This document shows, piece after piece, positions 5,919 through 13,104 of a stretch of DNA of 28,647 nucleotides. Both the position numbers and the translations under genes were made by a program. Source of the stretch: Deltaproteobacteria bacterium (lineage in GTDB: Bacteria > UBA10199 > SPLOWO2-01-44-7); NCBI GenBank assembly GCA_016203765.1, contig JACQMB010000048.1, positions 1 to 28,647 of the forward strand. Reading direction: 5' to 3'. The notes under the pieces are model-generated. The model was not told the origin of the DNA. It saw nothing but the letters and a program-made list of their open reading frames with translations, and did not search any database. How positions within the stretch are numbered: position 1 is the stretch's first letter; each line of letters begins with the position of its first letter.

Positions 5919-8336
5919 ATGACGGAATTCGAACCCAAACAATTCGGCAAATATTTCCTGCTGGAAAAACTGGCCGTCGGTGGCATGGCCGAGATCTACA
6001 AGGCCAAGACCTACGGCGCCGAGGGATTTGAAAAACTCCTGGCGATCAAAAGAATTTTGCCCCACGCCGCCGAAGACAAGGATTTCATCAGCATGCTCAT
6101 CGACGAGGCCAAACTCTCCGTGGTCTTATCCCACGCCAATATCGTGCAGGTCTTTGATTTGGGCAAAGCCGAAAATGATTATTTCATCTCGATGGAGTTC
6201 ATCCACGGCGTCAACCTGCGCGATATTTTGTACCGCCTGCGTGAAAAGGAAAAAAAACTCCCCATGGAACTGGCCGCTTATTGCTCCAGCGAGATCTGCA
6301 AGGGACTCGACTACGCCCACCGCAAAACGGATTCCAACAACCAGCCGCTGGGGATTGTCCACCGCGACATCTCCCCGCAGAACATCCTGATCTCCTATGA
6401 GGGAGAGGTCAAAATTGTCGACTTCGGCATTGCCAAGGCGGCGATGAACATTTCGCACACCATGGCCGGCATCCTGAAGGGAAAGATCGCCTACATGAGT
6501 CCGGAACAGGCCCTGGGAAAAAACATCGACGCCCGCACCGACATTTTTTCCCTGGGGATCATCTTGTACGAAACACTGACCGGCAAAAAACTGTTTACCG
6601 GCGAATCCCAGTTTGAGGTTTTAAAAAAGATTCGGACCAGCCGGATCGACGTGAGCAAACTCCCCCCCTCCATTCCGGCGCCGCTCAAGACGATACTGGC
6701 CCGCGCCCTGGCCTATGAGGTGGAGGAGCGCTACCCCTCCGCCAGCGATATGCAGGTGGCCCTCACCAAATATCTGTATGCCACCTACACCGACTTTTCG
6801 CCCCGCAAGCTGGCCGTTTACGTCAAGGAACTTTTTGCCGACGAGCTGAAAAAAGAAAAATCGAAAAAGGACCAAGAGGCGATGGAGGCCAGGACCGGCT
6901 CGATCAGCCTGATCACCGGCAAAAAGCAGGAAACCTTCGTCCACCGGGAAACGCTCACGCCCAAAGGAAAAGAAGAGACCCACCCGATCACCGTCCGGGA
7001 GACGACCGTTCCCCCAAGAAAAAAACAGGCGGCCCTTTGGGGAGGGCTTGCCCTCCTTCTGATCGCCGGTCTGGGCTGGGCGGCCTGGCAATGGACCTTG
7101 CCGCCGGCTCCATCGCCGCCGCCGGCCGCGACCACCGGCACCCTGCACGTTCGTTCCGATCCCCCCGGCGCCGACATCTATCTCAACGGCGCCCCCACCC
7201 CCCACCGGACGCCCGCCATCCTGGAAAATTTGGCTCTCAACACAAAACACTACGTCAGTTTCGCCATGGAAAATTACGGGCGGCTGGAAAAAACCATCGT
7301 CCTCAACAACACCGACCCGCTCTTCCTGGATGTGACCCTTTCCAAAAACACCGGCGTCCTGAACGTTATTTCCGAGCCGCCGGGTGCGGCCATCCTGGTC
7401 AACGGGATTGCCACCGGCAAAATCACCCCGACCACCCTCGAGGATTTGAATTTGAAAACCGAATACCGCATCACCCTTTCCAAACCCGATTATGAAGATT
7501 TTGAACAGCCGGTGACGCTGGTTTCCGCCTCCCCGCAAAAGGTGATGGCCTCCCTGGAGCCGGTTGCCAAGGAACTGTTTGGGACGGTTTTGGTGGAGAC
7601 CGAACCGGCCGGCGCCAAAATTTTTCTGGATACCGAAGACACCGGCAAGGTCACCCCCGCCACGCTGGAAAAATTGCCCGTCGGTCAAAGTTACGTCCTC
7701 CGCCTGGAAAGAAATGATTTCAAGCCGCTGGAGAAAAAAATCGACATCACCGGCATCCAACCACTCTCCGTCAAGGAAAAATTAGCCATGGCGGCTCCGC
7801 CGGAGGTTAAACCGAAAGAGATCAAAAAACCGAAAGTAGAGGAGGTCAAGCCGAGAGAGATTGAAAAACCGAAAGAGACGGGAAAACCCAAGCCGGTCCG
7901 GCAGGACGGGTTTGCAAGCATCCGGGTGACCTCCTCCCCCGCCGGGGCCGATGTCTTTGTCAATGGGGAGCATAAGGGAACCACCCCGGCCTCCCTCAAA
8001 GTGCCTGCCGGCTCGGTGAAGGTCATGGTCAGCAAGGGAGCCGATATGCTCCCCTGCCGATGGAGCTTGCTGTTGGGCGCGGGGCTGACGGAAAATATGA
8101 ACTGTACGTTGGGGGCCCTCTTTGGAAAAATCAACATCAATTCGTATCCGCCGCGGGCCGATGTTTATCTGAACGGCCAAAAAATGGGGGGGACCCCCAT
8201 GATCATCAAAAAGGTCCAGCGGGACAAATCGCACACACTCCGGGTGGAACTGCCCGGCTACAAGCCGTGGGTGAAGGCCTTTGACCTTCAGGATAGTGAA
8301 AACAAGTCTTTTAATGTAGAATTGGAAAAAAGTTAG
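5919..8336 (+). CDS. Transmembrane Ser/Thr protein kinase with five C-terminal PEGA repeats
   Basis: An 805-residue Hanks-type kinase. The kinase domain covers about 8-280: a variant glycine loop (LAVGGMAEIY), ATP-anchoring Lys44 (AIKR), catalytic Asp150 in VHRDISPQN, Asp168 in DFG, and the APE-equivalent YMSPEQ; all key residues are present. A charged, Thr-rich juxtamembrane stretch (about 290-365) leads to one membrane helix (about 370-391). The outer part carries five PEGA-type repeats starting near 407, 477, 554, 665 and 736, each with a pattern like S-x-PPGA-D-I-Y-L-N-G followed by TP and a lysine/tyrosine-rich strand. A Lys/Glu/Pro-rich spacer (about 632-660) separates repeats three and four. 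PEGA domains often bind periplasmic or cell-wall ligands, so this is probably a receptor kinase. It is operonic with 5333-5917 and the FHA-sigma54 activator, a likely target. Confidence 0.95.
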   Translation: MTEFEPKQFGKYFLLEKLAVGGMAEIYKAKTYGAEGFEKLLAIKRILPHAAEDKDFISMLIDEAKLSVVLSHANIVQVFDLGKAENDYFISMEFIHGVNLRDILYRLREKEKKLPMELAAYCSSEICKGLDYAHRKTDSNNQPLGIVHRDISPQNILISYEGEVKIVDFGIAKAAMNISHTMAGILKGKIAYMSPEQALGKNIDARTDIFSLGIILYETLTGKKLFTGESQFEVLKKIRTSRIDVSKLPPSIPAPLKTILARALAYEVEERYPSASDMQVALTKYLYATYTDFSPRKLAVYVKELFADELKKEKSKKDQEAMEARTGSISLITGKKQETFVHRETLTPKGKEETHPITVRETTVPPRKKQAALWGGLALLLIAGLGWAAWQWTLPPAPSPPPAATTGTLHVRSDPPGADIYLNGAPTPHRTPAILENLALNTKHYVSFAMENYGRLEKTIVLNNTDPLFLDVTLSKNTGVLNVISEPPGAAILVNGIATGKITPTTLEDLNLKTEYRITLSKPDYEDFEQPVTLVSASPQKVMASLEPVAKELFGTVLVETEPAGAKIFLDTEDTGKVTPATLEKLPVGQSYVLRLERNDFKPLEKKIDITGIQPLSVKEKLAMAAPPEVKPKEIKKPKVEEVKPREIEKPKETGKPKPVRQDGFASIRVTSSPAGADVFVNGEHKGTTPASLKVPAGSVKVMVSKGADMLPCRWSLLLGAGLTENMNCTLGALFGKININSYPPRADVYLNGQKMGGTPMIIKKVQRDKSHTLRVELPGYKPWVKAFDLQDSENKSFNVELEKS

Positions 8337-8350
8337 GTGAGGAGGCCTGT

Positions 8351-9742
8351 ATGGAAAAAGAAAAAGATTTTGAAACCAAAACGGACCTGCTGAAAGTGGA
8401 CGAGGCGCCCGAGGTTGTCTCGTTGCGCAAGTGCCAGCTGGTGGTAATCGAAGGTCCCAACAAGGGAAAAAAGATAACGCTCAACAAGAACCTGGTCTCG
8501 GTGGGCAAACGGGAGACGAATGACATCGTCCTGGCCGACAAGACGGTCTCCCGCAATCATTTGGAGATCGAATATCAATCGGACAGTTTCTTGCTGCGCG
8601 ATCTGGGTTCCACCAACGGCACCTACCTGAACGGCTCCAAGGTCAAAGAGGCTTACCTGGCGCCGGGGGATGTAATCAAAATCGGCAACAGCGAAATGGA
8701 ATTCCGCGCCTTTGACGAAAAAGTGGCGGTGGAACCTTCCAGCAAGGAGGAATTCGGCGCCATGGTCGGCAAGAGCCGCAAGATGCGCCAGATATTTGCG
8801 ATTCTCGAAAAAATTGCCCCCTCCAACGCCACCGTGATCATCGAGGGAGAGACCGGCACCGGAAAAGACCTGGTCGCCCGCGCTATCCATGAACACTCCA
8901 CCCGCAAACTCAATCCCTACGTCGTCTTCGACTGCACCGGCGTGGCTCCCAACCTGATCGAATCGGAACTGTTCGGCCACGAAAAAGGGGCCTTTACCGG
9001 CGCGGTCCGCTCCCGGCCCGGCATCTTTGAATCGGCTAAGGGGGGAACGGTATTTTTGGACGAGATCGGCGAACTGCCGATCGACCTGCAGCCCAAACTG
9101 CTTCGCGCGCTGGAGAGCCGCGAGGTGCGGCGCGTGGGGGCAAACAATTCCACCCGCATCGAAGTCCGCGTGATCTCGGCCACCAACCGGACTCTGAAAA
9201 AAGATGTCGCCGAGGGACGTTTTCGCGAGGACCTCTACTACCGGATGTCGGTGGTTAAAATTTTGCTTCCTCCGTTAAGAGACCGGGTCGAAGACATCCC
9301 GTTGATCGTCGCAAGACTTTTGGCCAACAGCAAATTCAACAAGACCGCCACCGGCCTGAAAGTGACCCGGGTGGAAGATGACGCCCTGAAACTCCTGATG
9401 CGCTATCCATGGCCCGGCAATGTGCGCGAACTGGCCAACGTGATCGAGCGGGCCGCCACCTTTGTGGAGGGGAACGCCATTGCCAGGAACCATCTCGATT
9501 TTATCTTTGCCGAGATGGGGGATCAAGAGGAGAGAACCGACCGGATGCGGATCGATACCCATTTGCCTTTCAAAGAGGCCAAACAACAAATCACGGAGGT
9601 GTTCGAAAAGGAATATCTGGAGGAACTGTTGAAGCGGAACCGCTACAACCTTTCCAAGGCCGCCCGCGAGGCCAAGGTGGATCGCAAACACATTCGTAAT
9701 TTGTTGAAGAAATACGGGATACCGACGAAGGGGGAAATGTAG
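8351..9742 (+). CDS. FHA domain sigma54-dependent transcriptional activator
   Basis: A 463-residue bacterial enhancer-binding protein. An N-terminal FHA domain (about 27-120) has the phosphothreonine-binding residues in SRNH (67-70) and GSTNG (86-90). The AAA+ domain (about 138-385) has Walker A GETGTGKD (166-173), the sigma54-contacting loop GAFTGA (213-218), Walker B VFLDE (about 234-238) and a downstream arginine-finger region. The C-terminal Fis-type helix-turn-helix is YNLSKAAREAKVDRKHIRNLL. It lacks a response-regulator receiver domain, so input should come through threonine phosphorylation read by the FHA domain. A short N-terminal tail contains ETKTD (8-12), a possible phosphosite. 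A strong GAGGAGG (8338-8344) precedes ATG 8351, 14 bases after the kinase stop. The stop codon abuts that of acpP on the other strand. Confidence 0.95.
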   Translation: MEKEKDFETKTDLLKVDEAPEVVSLRKCQLVVIEGPNKGKKITLNKNLVSVGKRETNDIVLADKTVSRNHLEIEYQSDSFLLRDLGSTNGTYLNGSKVKEAYLAPGDVIKIGNSEMEFRAFDEKVAVEPSSKEEFGAMVGKSRKMRQIFAILEKIAPSNATVIIEGETGTGKDLVARAIHEHSTRKLNPYVVFDCTGVAPNLIESELFGHEKGAFTGAVRSRPGIFESAKGGTVFLDEIGELPIDLQPKLLRALESREVRRVGANNSTRIEVRVISATNRTLKKDVAEGRFREDLYYRMSVVKILLPPLRDRVEDIPLIVARLLANSKFNKTATGLKVTRVEDDALKLLMRYPWPGNVRELANVIERAATFVEGNAIARNHLDFIFAEMGDQEERTDRMRIDTHLPFKEAKQQITEVFEKEYLEELLKRNRYNLSKAAREAKVDRKHIRNLLKKYGIPTKGEM

Positions 9743-9976
9743 TTATTGCGTTCGGCTTTCGAGGTACTGGACCATCTTTTGAAAGTCGTCGATCTTTTCG
9801 GCCTCTTCCTCCGAAATCTCGATATCGAATTCCTCTTCGAGGGCCATGATCAACTCGCAGAAATCGAGCGAGTCGGCCCCCAAATCTTTGCCGAAGTGGG
9901 AGTCTTCCTGGATTTCCTCTTCGGATATCCCCAACTGCTCCGAAACGATTTCGCGGATTCTCCCCTCCAGGGCCAT
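9743..9976 (-). CDS. acpP: Acyl carrier protein
   Basis: A 77-residue acyl carrier protein that holds growing fatty-acyl chains on a phosphopantetheine arm in the cytoplasm. The attachment serine is Ser36 in GADSLD, followed by the conserved acidic recognition helix (LDFCELIMALEEEFDIEISEEEAEKI). The frame is open up to 10069, but the ATG at 9976 gives the family's normal N-terminus (MALEGRIREIVSEQLG), has AAGGAA about 10 bases upstream, and lies just two bases after the rpmF stop, so it is the right start. In many bacteria rpmF is followed by plsX, fabH, fabD and fabG before acpP; here acpP follows directly and no other fab genes are present. Confidence 0.95.
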   Translation of the reverse strand: MALEGRIREIVSEQLGISEEEIQEDSHFGKDLGADSLDFCELIMALEEEFDIEISEEEAEKIDDFQKMVQYLESRTQ

Positions 9977-9978
9977 GG

Positions 9979-10167
9979 TTACGCGTTCCTTTCGAGAAAC
10001 AAAATATCCTTGCCGGCGTAAAAGCCGCAGTGCCGACAGACCCGATGGGGATATTTGGGCTCGGCGCAACGGGGACAGGAGTTTAAAGTCACACGGGGGG
10101 GGCGGCGATGAATGGCACGCCGCGTATCCCGCCTTGCCTTTGATTTTCTTCGCTTCGGAACGGCCAT
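9979..10167 (-). CDS. rpmF: 50S ribosomal protein L32
   Basis: A 62-residue L32 protein. It opens with the invariant MAVPKRRKSKARRDTRRA and carries four zinc-type cysteines in CPRC and CRHC, so it is the zinc-binding (C+) form. It is a small component of the large ribosomal subunit. It sits 33 bases downstream of yceD and 2 bases upstream of acpP, the classical yceD-rpmF-lipid gene association. Confidence 0.97.
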   Translation of the reverse strand: MAVPKRRKSKARRDTRRAIHRRPPRVTLNSCPRCAEPKYPHRVCRHCGFYAGKDILFLERNA

Positions 10168-10200
10168 GGCGGCTTCAACTATCCAAAAGGATTCAAAAAG

Positions 10201-10773
10201 TCAACCCCGTTTAAAAGCCTTGAGGGGGATTCGGCGGGTTTGAACATCCCGGGCTTTGCATTGGCAAGGGCCTTCGTTGAGGTTTTTGCCGCAAACCGGG
10301 CAGAGGCCTTTGCAGGCTTCCTGACAAAGAGGCTGCAGCGGAAGGCTCAAGATGATTTGTTCCCGAACCATGTCGCCCAAATCGAACCGGTCGTTTTCAT
10401 AATAGGCAAACTCCAAATCCTCCTTGACCAGCTCCACCTCCTCTTTTTGCTCCAGTTTGAGCTGACGCTCGCTTTCATAAAGCGGGGCCAGTATCTGGTG
10501 AACGGGAACATCCAAATGATGGTGAAAAACCTTCAGACACCGACAGCAGGTGGGATGACAGTCACATTCGACCCGCCCCTCGCAATCGATATTCTCCCCG
10601 ATTCGCAACAGGGACAGATGCCCTTGGGCCCGATCTTCCTTGGCATGCTGTTTTCCCAGCGCATCCCTCAACACCTGCAAGAACCAGGGGGTCCTCCCCG
10701 CATCAAAATCAAGCTCCAATCCCTCCTCGGGAATGTCTTTGACAATGATTTCCATTTTATGATTGTTCTTCAT
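10201..10773 (-). CDS. yceD: YceD/DUF177 family protein (23S rRNA accumulation)
   Basis: A 190-residue DUF177 protein. In bacteria and plastids this family is needed for 23S rRNA accumulation, and its gene regularly precedes rpmF, as here. Visible hallmarks are the cysteine-rich centre CDCHPTCCRC, the acidic segment LEFAYYENDRFDLGDMVREQIILSLPLQPLC, and the C-terminal CPVCGKNLNEGPC-type motif. It starts at ATG 10773 with AGGGG about 9 bases upstream; a second in-frame ATG six codons later (MEIIVKDI) is an alternative. Only five bases separate its start codon from that of the divergent gene at 10779. Confidence 0.92.
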   Translation of the reverse strand: MKNNHKMEIIVKDIPEEGLELDFDAGRTPWFLQVLRDALGKQHAKEDRAQGHLSLLRIGENIDCEGRVECDCHPTCCRCLKVFHHHLDVPVHQILAPLYESERQLKLEQKEEVELVKEDLEFAYYENDRFDLGDMVREQIILSLPLQPLCQEACKGLCPVCGKNLNEGPCQCKARDVQTRRIPLKAFKRG

Positions 10774-10778
10774 GAGAG

Positions 10779-11711
10779 ATGCCCCTTTCGATCACCATTT
10801 TTGGTTTCGGCTCACAAGGCCGAGCCCAGGCTTTGAATGCCAAAGGCTCTGGCTGGCCAATTCAAATTCATCTTAGGCCAGGCAGTTCAAGGATTCAAGA
10901 GGCTAAAGACCAGGGATTGGAGATTTTGACCGATCCCGCGAAGGCCGCCGCCCGGGCGCGCATTGCCGTTTTGCTGATCCCCGACACGGCCCAGCCGGAG
11001 TTTTATCAAAAATATCTGGAACCGAACCTTCCCAAGGGGGCCTCGCTGATTTTCGCGCACGGGTTTAACATTCATTTTAAGCAGATTGTTCCCCGTCCCG
11101 ATCTCAACTGCCTGCTGGTTGCCCCCGCCCTGGCCGGCACGGCCCTTCGTCAAAATTATTTGGAAAAAGAAGAGGTCCCCATTCTGACCGCCGTGCATCA
11201 AGACGCCGACGATACCGCTTACCGGCTGGTGGAAGACTACGCCGGAGCAATCGGCGGCAAAAAGGTAAAACTTTTTCCAACCACGTTTAAGGAAGAAACC
11301 GAAACCGACCTGTTTGCCGAGCAGGTGGTCGTCTGCGGCGGGATCAACGCGTTGGTGAAACGAGCCTTTGAAACATTGGTGGCCGCCGGCTACAATCCGG
11401 AGGTGGCTTATTACTCCTGCCTCAAGGAAATCAAGGGGACCACGGCGGAAAACCTTTACCGATACGGCATCCAGGGCTTTCGCCAAAAAATAAGTCAGAC
11501 GGCCCTGTACGGCGATTTGACGCGCGGTCCCCGGATCATCAACGAAAAAACCGCCCAGGAGATGCGCGTCATCTTAAATGAAATTTGCACGGGAAAATTC
11601 ACCGAGGAATTGATGGATGAAAAAAGGAACGGCTGGCCGACACTCAAACAAAGAATGAAAGAGGAAGAGAACCATCCCATCGAGAAAGTGAGGGATAAAG
11701 TTGACCAATAA
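10779..11711 (+). CDS. Ketol-acid reductoisomerase-like protein with altered active site
   Basis: A 310-residue homologue of class I IlvC. It has the Rossmann motif IFGFGSQGRAQALN, the cofactor loop RPGSS, AHGFNIHF (His94), ETETDLFAEQ (Asp177, Glu181, Mg-binding), NPEVAYYSCLKE and SQTALYGD (Ser239). The lysine of the invariant APK motif (Lys155 of E. coli IlvC) is replaced: the sequence reads VAPALAG with Ala117. The Mg/substrate-binding glutamate of YYE (Glu389 equivalent) is Ser213; Glu217 is kept. The usual N-terminal lead of about 15 residues is missing; an in-frame TGA at 10773-10775 shows the protein cannot start much earlier. It is therefore probably not a normal valine/isoleucine pathway enzyme and may be an NAD(P)-dependent paralogue. 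No other ilv or leu genes are nearby. It overlaps gltX by 11 bases. Confidence 0.85.
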   Translation: MPLSITIFGFGSQGRAQALNAKGSGWPIQIHLRPGSSRIQEAKDQGLEILTDPAKAAARARIAVLLIPDTAQPEFYQKYLEPNLPKGASLIFAHGFNIHFKQIVPRPDLNCLLVAPALAGTALRQNYLEKEEVPILTAVHQDADDTAYRLVEDYAGAIGGKKVKLFPTTFKEETETDLFAEQVVVCGGINALVKRAFETLVAAGYNPEVAYYSCLKEIKGTTAENLYRYGIQGFRQKISQTALYGDLTRGPRIINEKTAQEMRVILNEICTGKFTEELMDEKRNGWPTLKQRMKEEENHPIEKVRDKVDQ

Positions 11712-13104
11712 CGTTCGCGTCCGCTTTGCTCCTTCTCCGACCGGCCACCTCCACATCGGCGGGGCGCGCACCGCCCTGTTCAACTATCTCTTTGCGCGCC
11801 ATCACCGGGGAACCTTTATCCTAAGAATAGAGGACACCGATCAGGAGCGTTCCACAAAAGAATTCTTGGAATCTATTTTAAAAGGGATGGAGTGGCTGGG
11901 GATGGAATGGGATGAAGGACCTTTTCATCAGTTTGAGCGGCTGGCTGTTTACCGGGAACACGTGGAAAAATTGCTGAAAGCGGGAAAGGCCTATCGCTGT
12001 TACTGCACGCCGGAGGAGTTGGAGGTCAAGCGGAAGGCCTTGCTGGCCGCGGGGGGGAAGCCGAAGTATGACGGGAAATGCAGGACCGGGGACCGGGGAC
12101 TACGGACTACGGAACGAAAACCGTCCTGTATTCGCTTTAAGACCCCACAGGAAGGTCTCGTCGAATTCAATGACATTTGCCGCGGAAGAATAGTTACCGA
12201 TCGCAAGGAACTCGATGACATGATTATTCTGCGCACCGATGGGACGCCGACCTACAACCTGACCGTGGTGGTCGATGACGTGACGATGAAAATCACGCAC
12301 GTCATCCGCGGCGACGATCATCTCAACAACACCCCGCGCCAAATTCAACTTTATGAAGCCTTGGGTTTTGCCGTCCCCCAATTCGCCCACCTCCCGATGA
12401 TCCACGGCTCCGACAAAAAGAAGCTTTCCAAGCGGCACGGGGCCGTTTCCGTGGTGGAATATCAGGAGCAGGGTTTTTTGCCCGAAGCCATGCTCAACTA
12501 CCTGGCCCGTCTCGGTTGGTCTTCGGGCGATCAGGAAATTTTCACGAAAAAAGAGTTGATCGAAAAGTTCGATCTGAACGCAGTTGGCAAATCGCCCTCT
12601 ATCTTTGATATTGGCAAATGCACCTGGGTCAACAGCCAGCACCTGGCCAAACTCTCGGAGCGGGAATTGGTTGAGAAGACCAAACCCTACCTGAAGGGGC
12701 TCGGCCTGAAGGTGGAGGATGCCGAATACGCCGCCAAGGCCCTTCATTCGGAAAGAGAACGGGGCAAAACCTTAAAAGAATTGGCCGAAATCTCGGCCTT
12801 TTATTTTAGAGACGAGGTGGTTTGGGATGAAAAGGCAAAGGCGAAGTGGCTGGATGAAAAAGGAAAAAAACATTTAAAACCATTGCTGGAAAAATTCCAG
12901 GCCCTTTCACGATGGAACGAGGAGGAGATCAAACAGTCTTTCGCGGCGGCCCAACAAGAGCTGGGCATCCAAAAAATGCTCGACCTGGCCCAGCCGCTCC
13001 GCACGGCCCTCACCGGCACCACGGTCAGCCCGGGGATTTTTGAAGTGTTGGTTATTTTAGGGAAGGAAAGAGTCCTGAAACGCCTGGGAAAGGCCCTGGT
13101 TTAA
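11701..13104 (+). CDS. gltX: Glutamyl-tRNA synthetase
   Basis: A 467-residue class I glutamyl-tRNA synthetase, charging tRNA-Glu in the cytoplasm. The ATP-binding signature is APSPTGHLHIGG (about 10-21), and the KMSKS-loop equivalent is KKKLSKRHG (about 239-247). Other family landmarks are RIEDTDQERS, DGTPTYNLTVVVDD and HVIRGDDHLNNTPRQ. The start is TTG 11701, with GAGGGA just upstream, overlapping the preceding gene by 11 bases. A heptamer repeat (12084-12111) adds extra residues (CRTGDRGLRTTERKPS region) at a surface position between the cysteine-containing KYDGKC and CIRFKTP. The reading frame stays open, so the gene is probably functional. It converges with the 1104-residue gene, their stops overlapping by 4 bases. 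Confidence 0.95.
   Translation: MTNNVRVRFAPSPTGHLHIGGARTALFNYLFARHHRGTFILRIEDTDQERSTKEFLESILKGMEWLGMEWDEGPFHQFERLAVYREHVEKLLKAGKAYRCYCTPEELEVKRKALLAAGGKPKYDGKCRTGDRGLRTTERKPSCIRFKTPQEGLVEFNDICRGRIVTDRKELDDMIILRTDGTPTYNLTVVVDDVTMKITHVIRGDDHLNNTPRQIQLYEALGFAVPQFAHLPMIHGSDKKKLSKRHGAVSVVEYQEQGFLPEAMLNYLARLGWSSGDQEIFTKKELIEKFDLNAVGKSPSIFDIGKCTWVNSQHLAKLSERELVEKTKPYLKGLGLKVEDAEYAAKALHSERERGKTLKELAEISAFYFRDEVVWDEKAKAKWLDEKGKKHLKPLLEKFQALSRWNEEEIKQSFAAAQQELGIQKMLDLAQPLRTALTGTTVSPGIFEVLVILGKERVLKRLGKALV
12084..12111 (+). repeat. Heptamer tandem repeat inside gltX, four units
   Basis: Four contiguous 7-base units: GACCGGG twice, then GACTACG twice. The array lies in a variable surface segment of the synthetase gene. 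Its 28 bases are not a multiple of three, yet the frame is intact on both sides, so the original insertion must have been accompanied by a compensating change or be of another length. It matches the GAC(C/T)NNN design of the arrays at 4761-4795 and 24215-24270. Confidence 0.85.

Noticed and set aside
6621..7760. 379-codon minus-strand open frame
   Set aside because: It mirrors the kinase and PEGA-coding region, is rich in Gly/Phe/Gln as expected from the codon shadow, and has no motif.
9977..10069. Longer acyl carrier protein start
   Set aside because: The additional 31 residues run through the rpmF gene in another frame and are not part of the family; ATG 9976 has a ribosome-binding site and the typical N-terminus.
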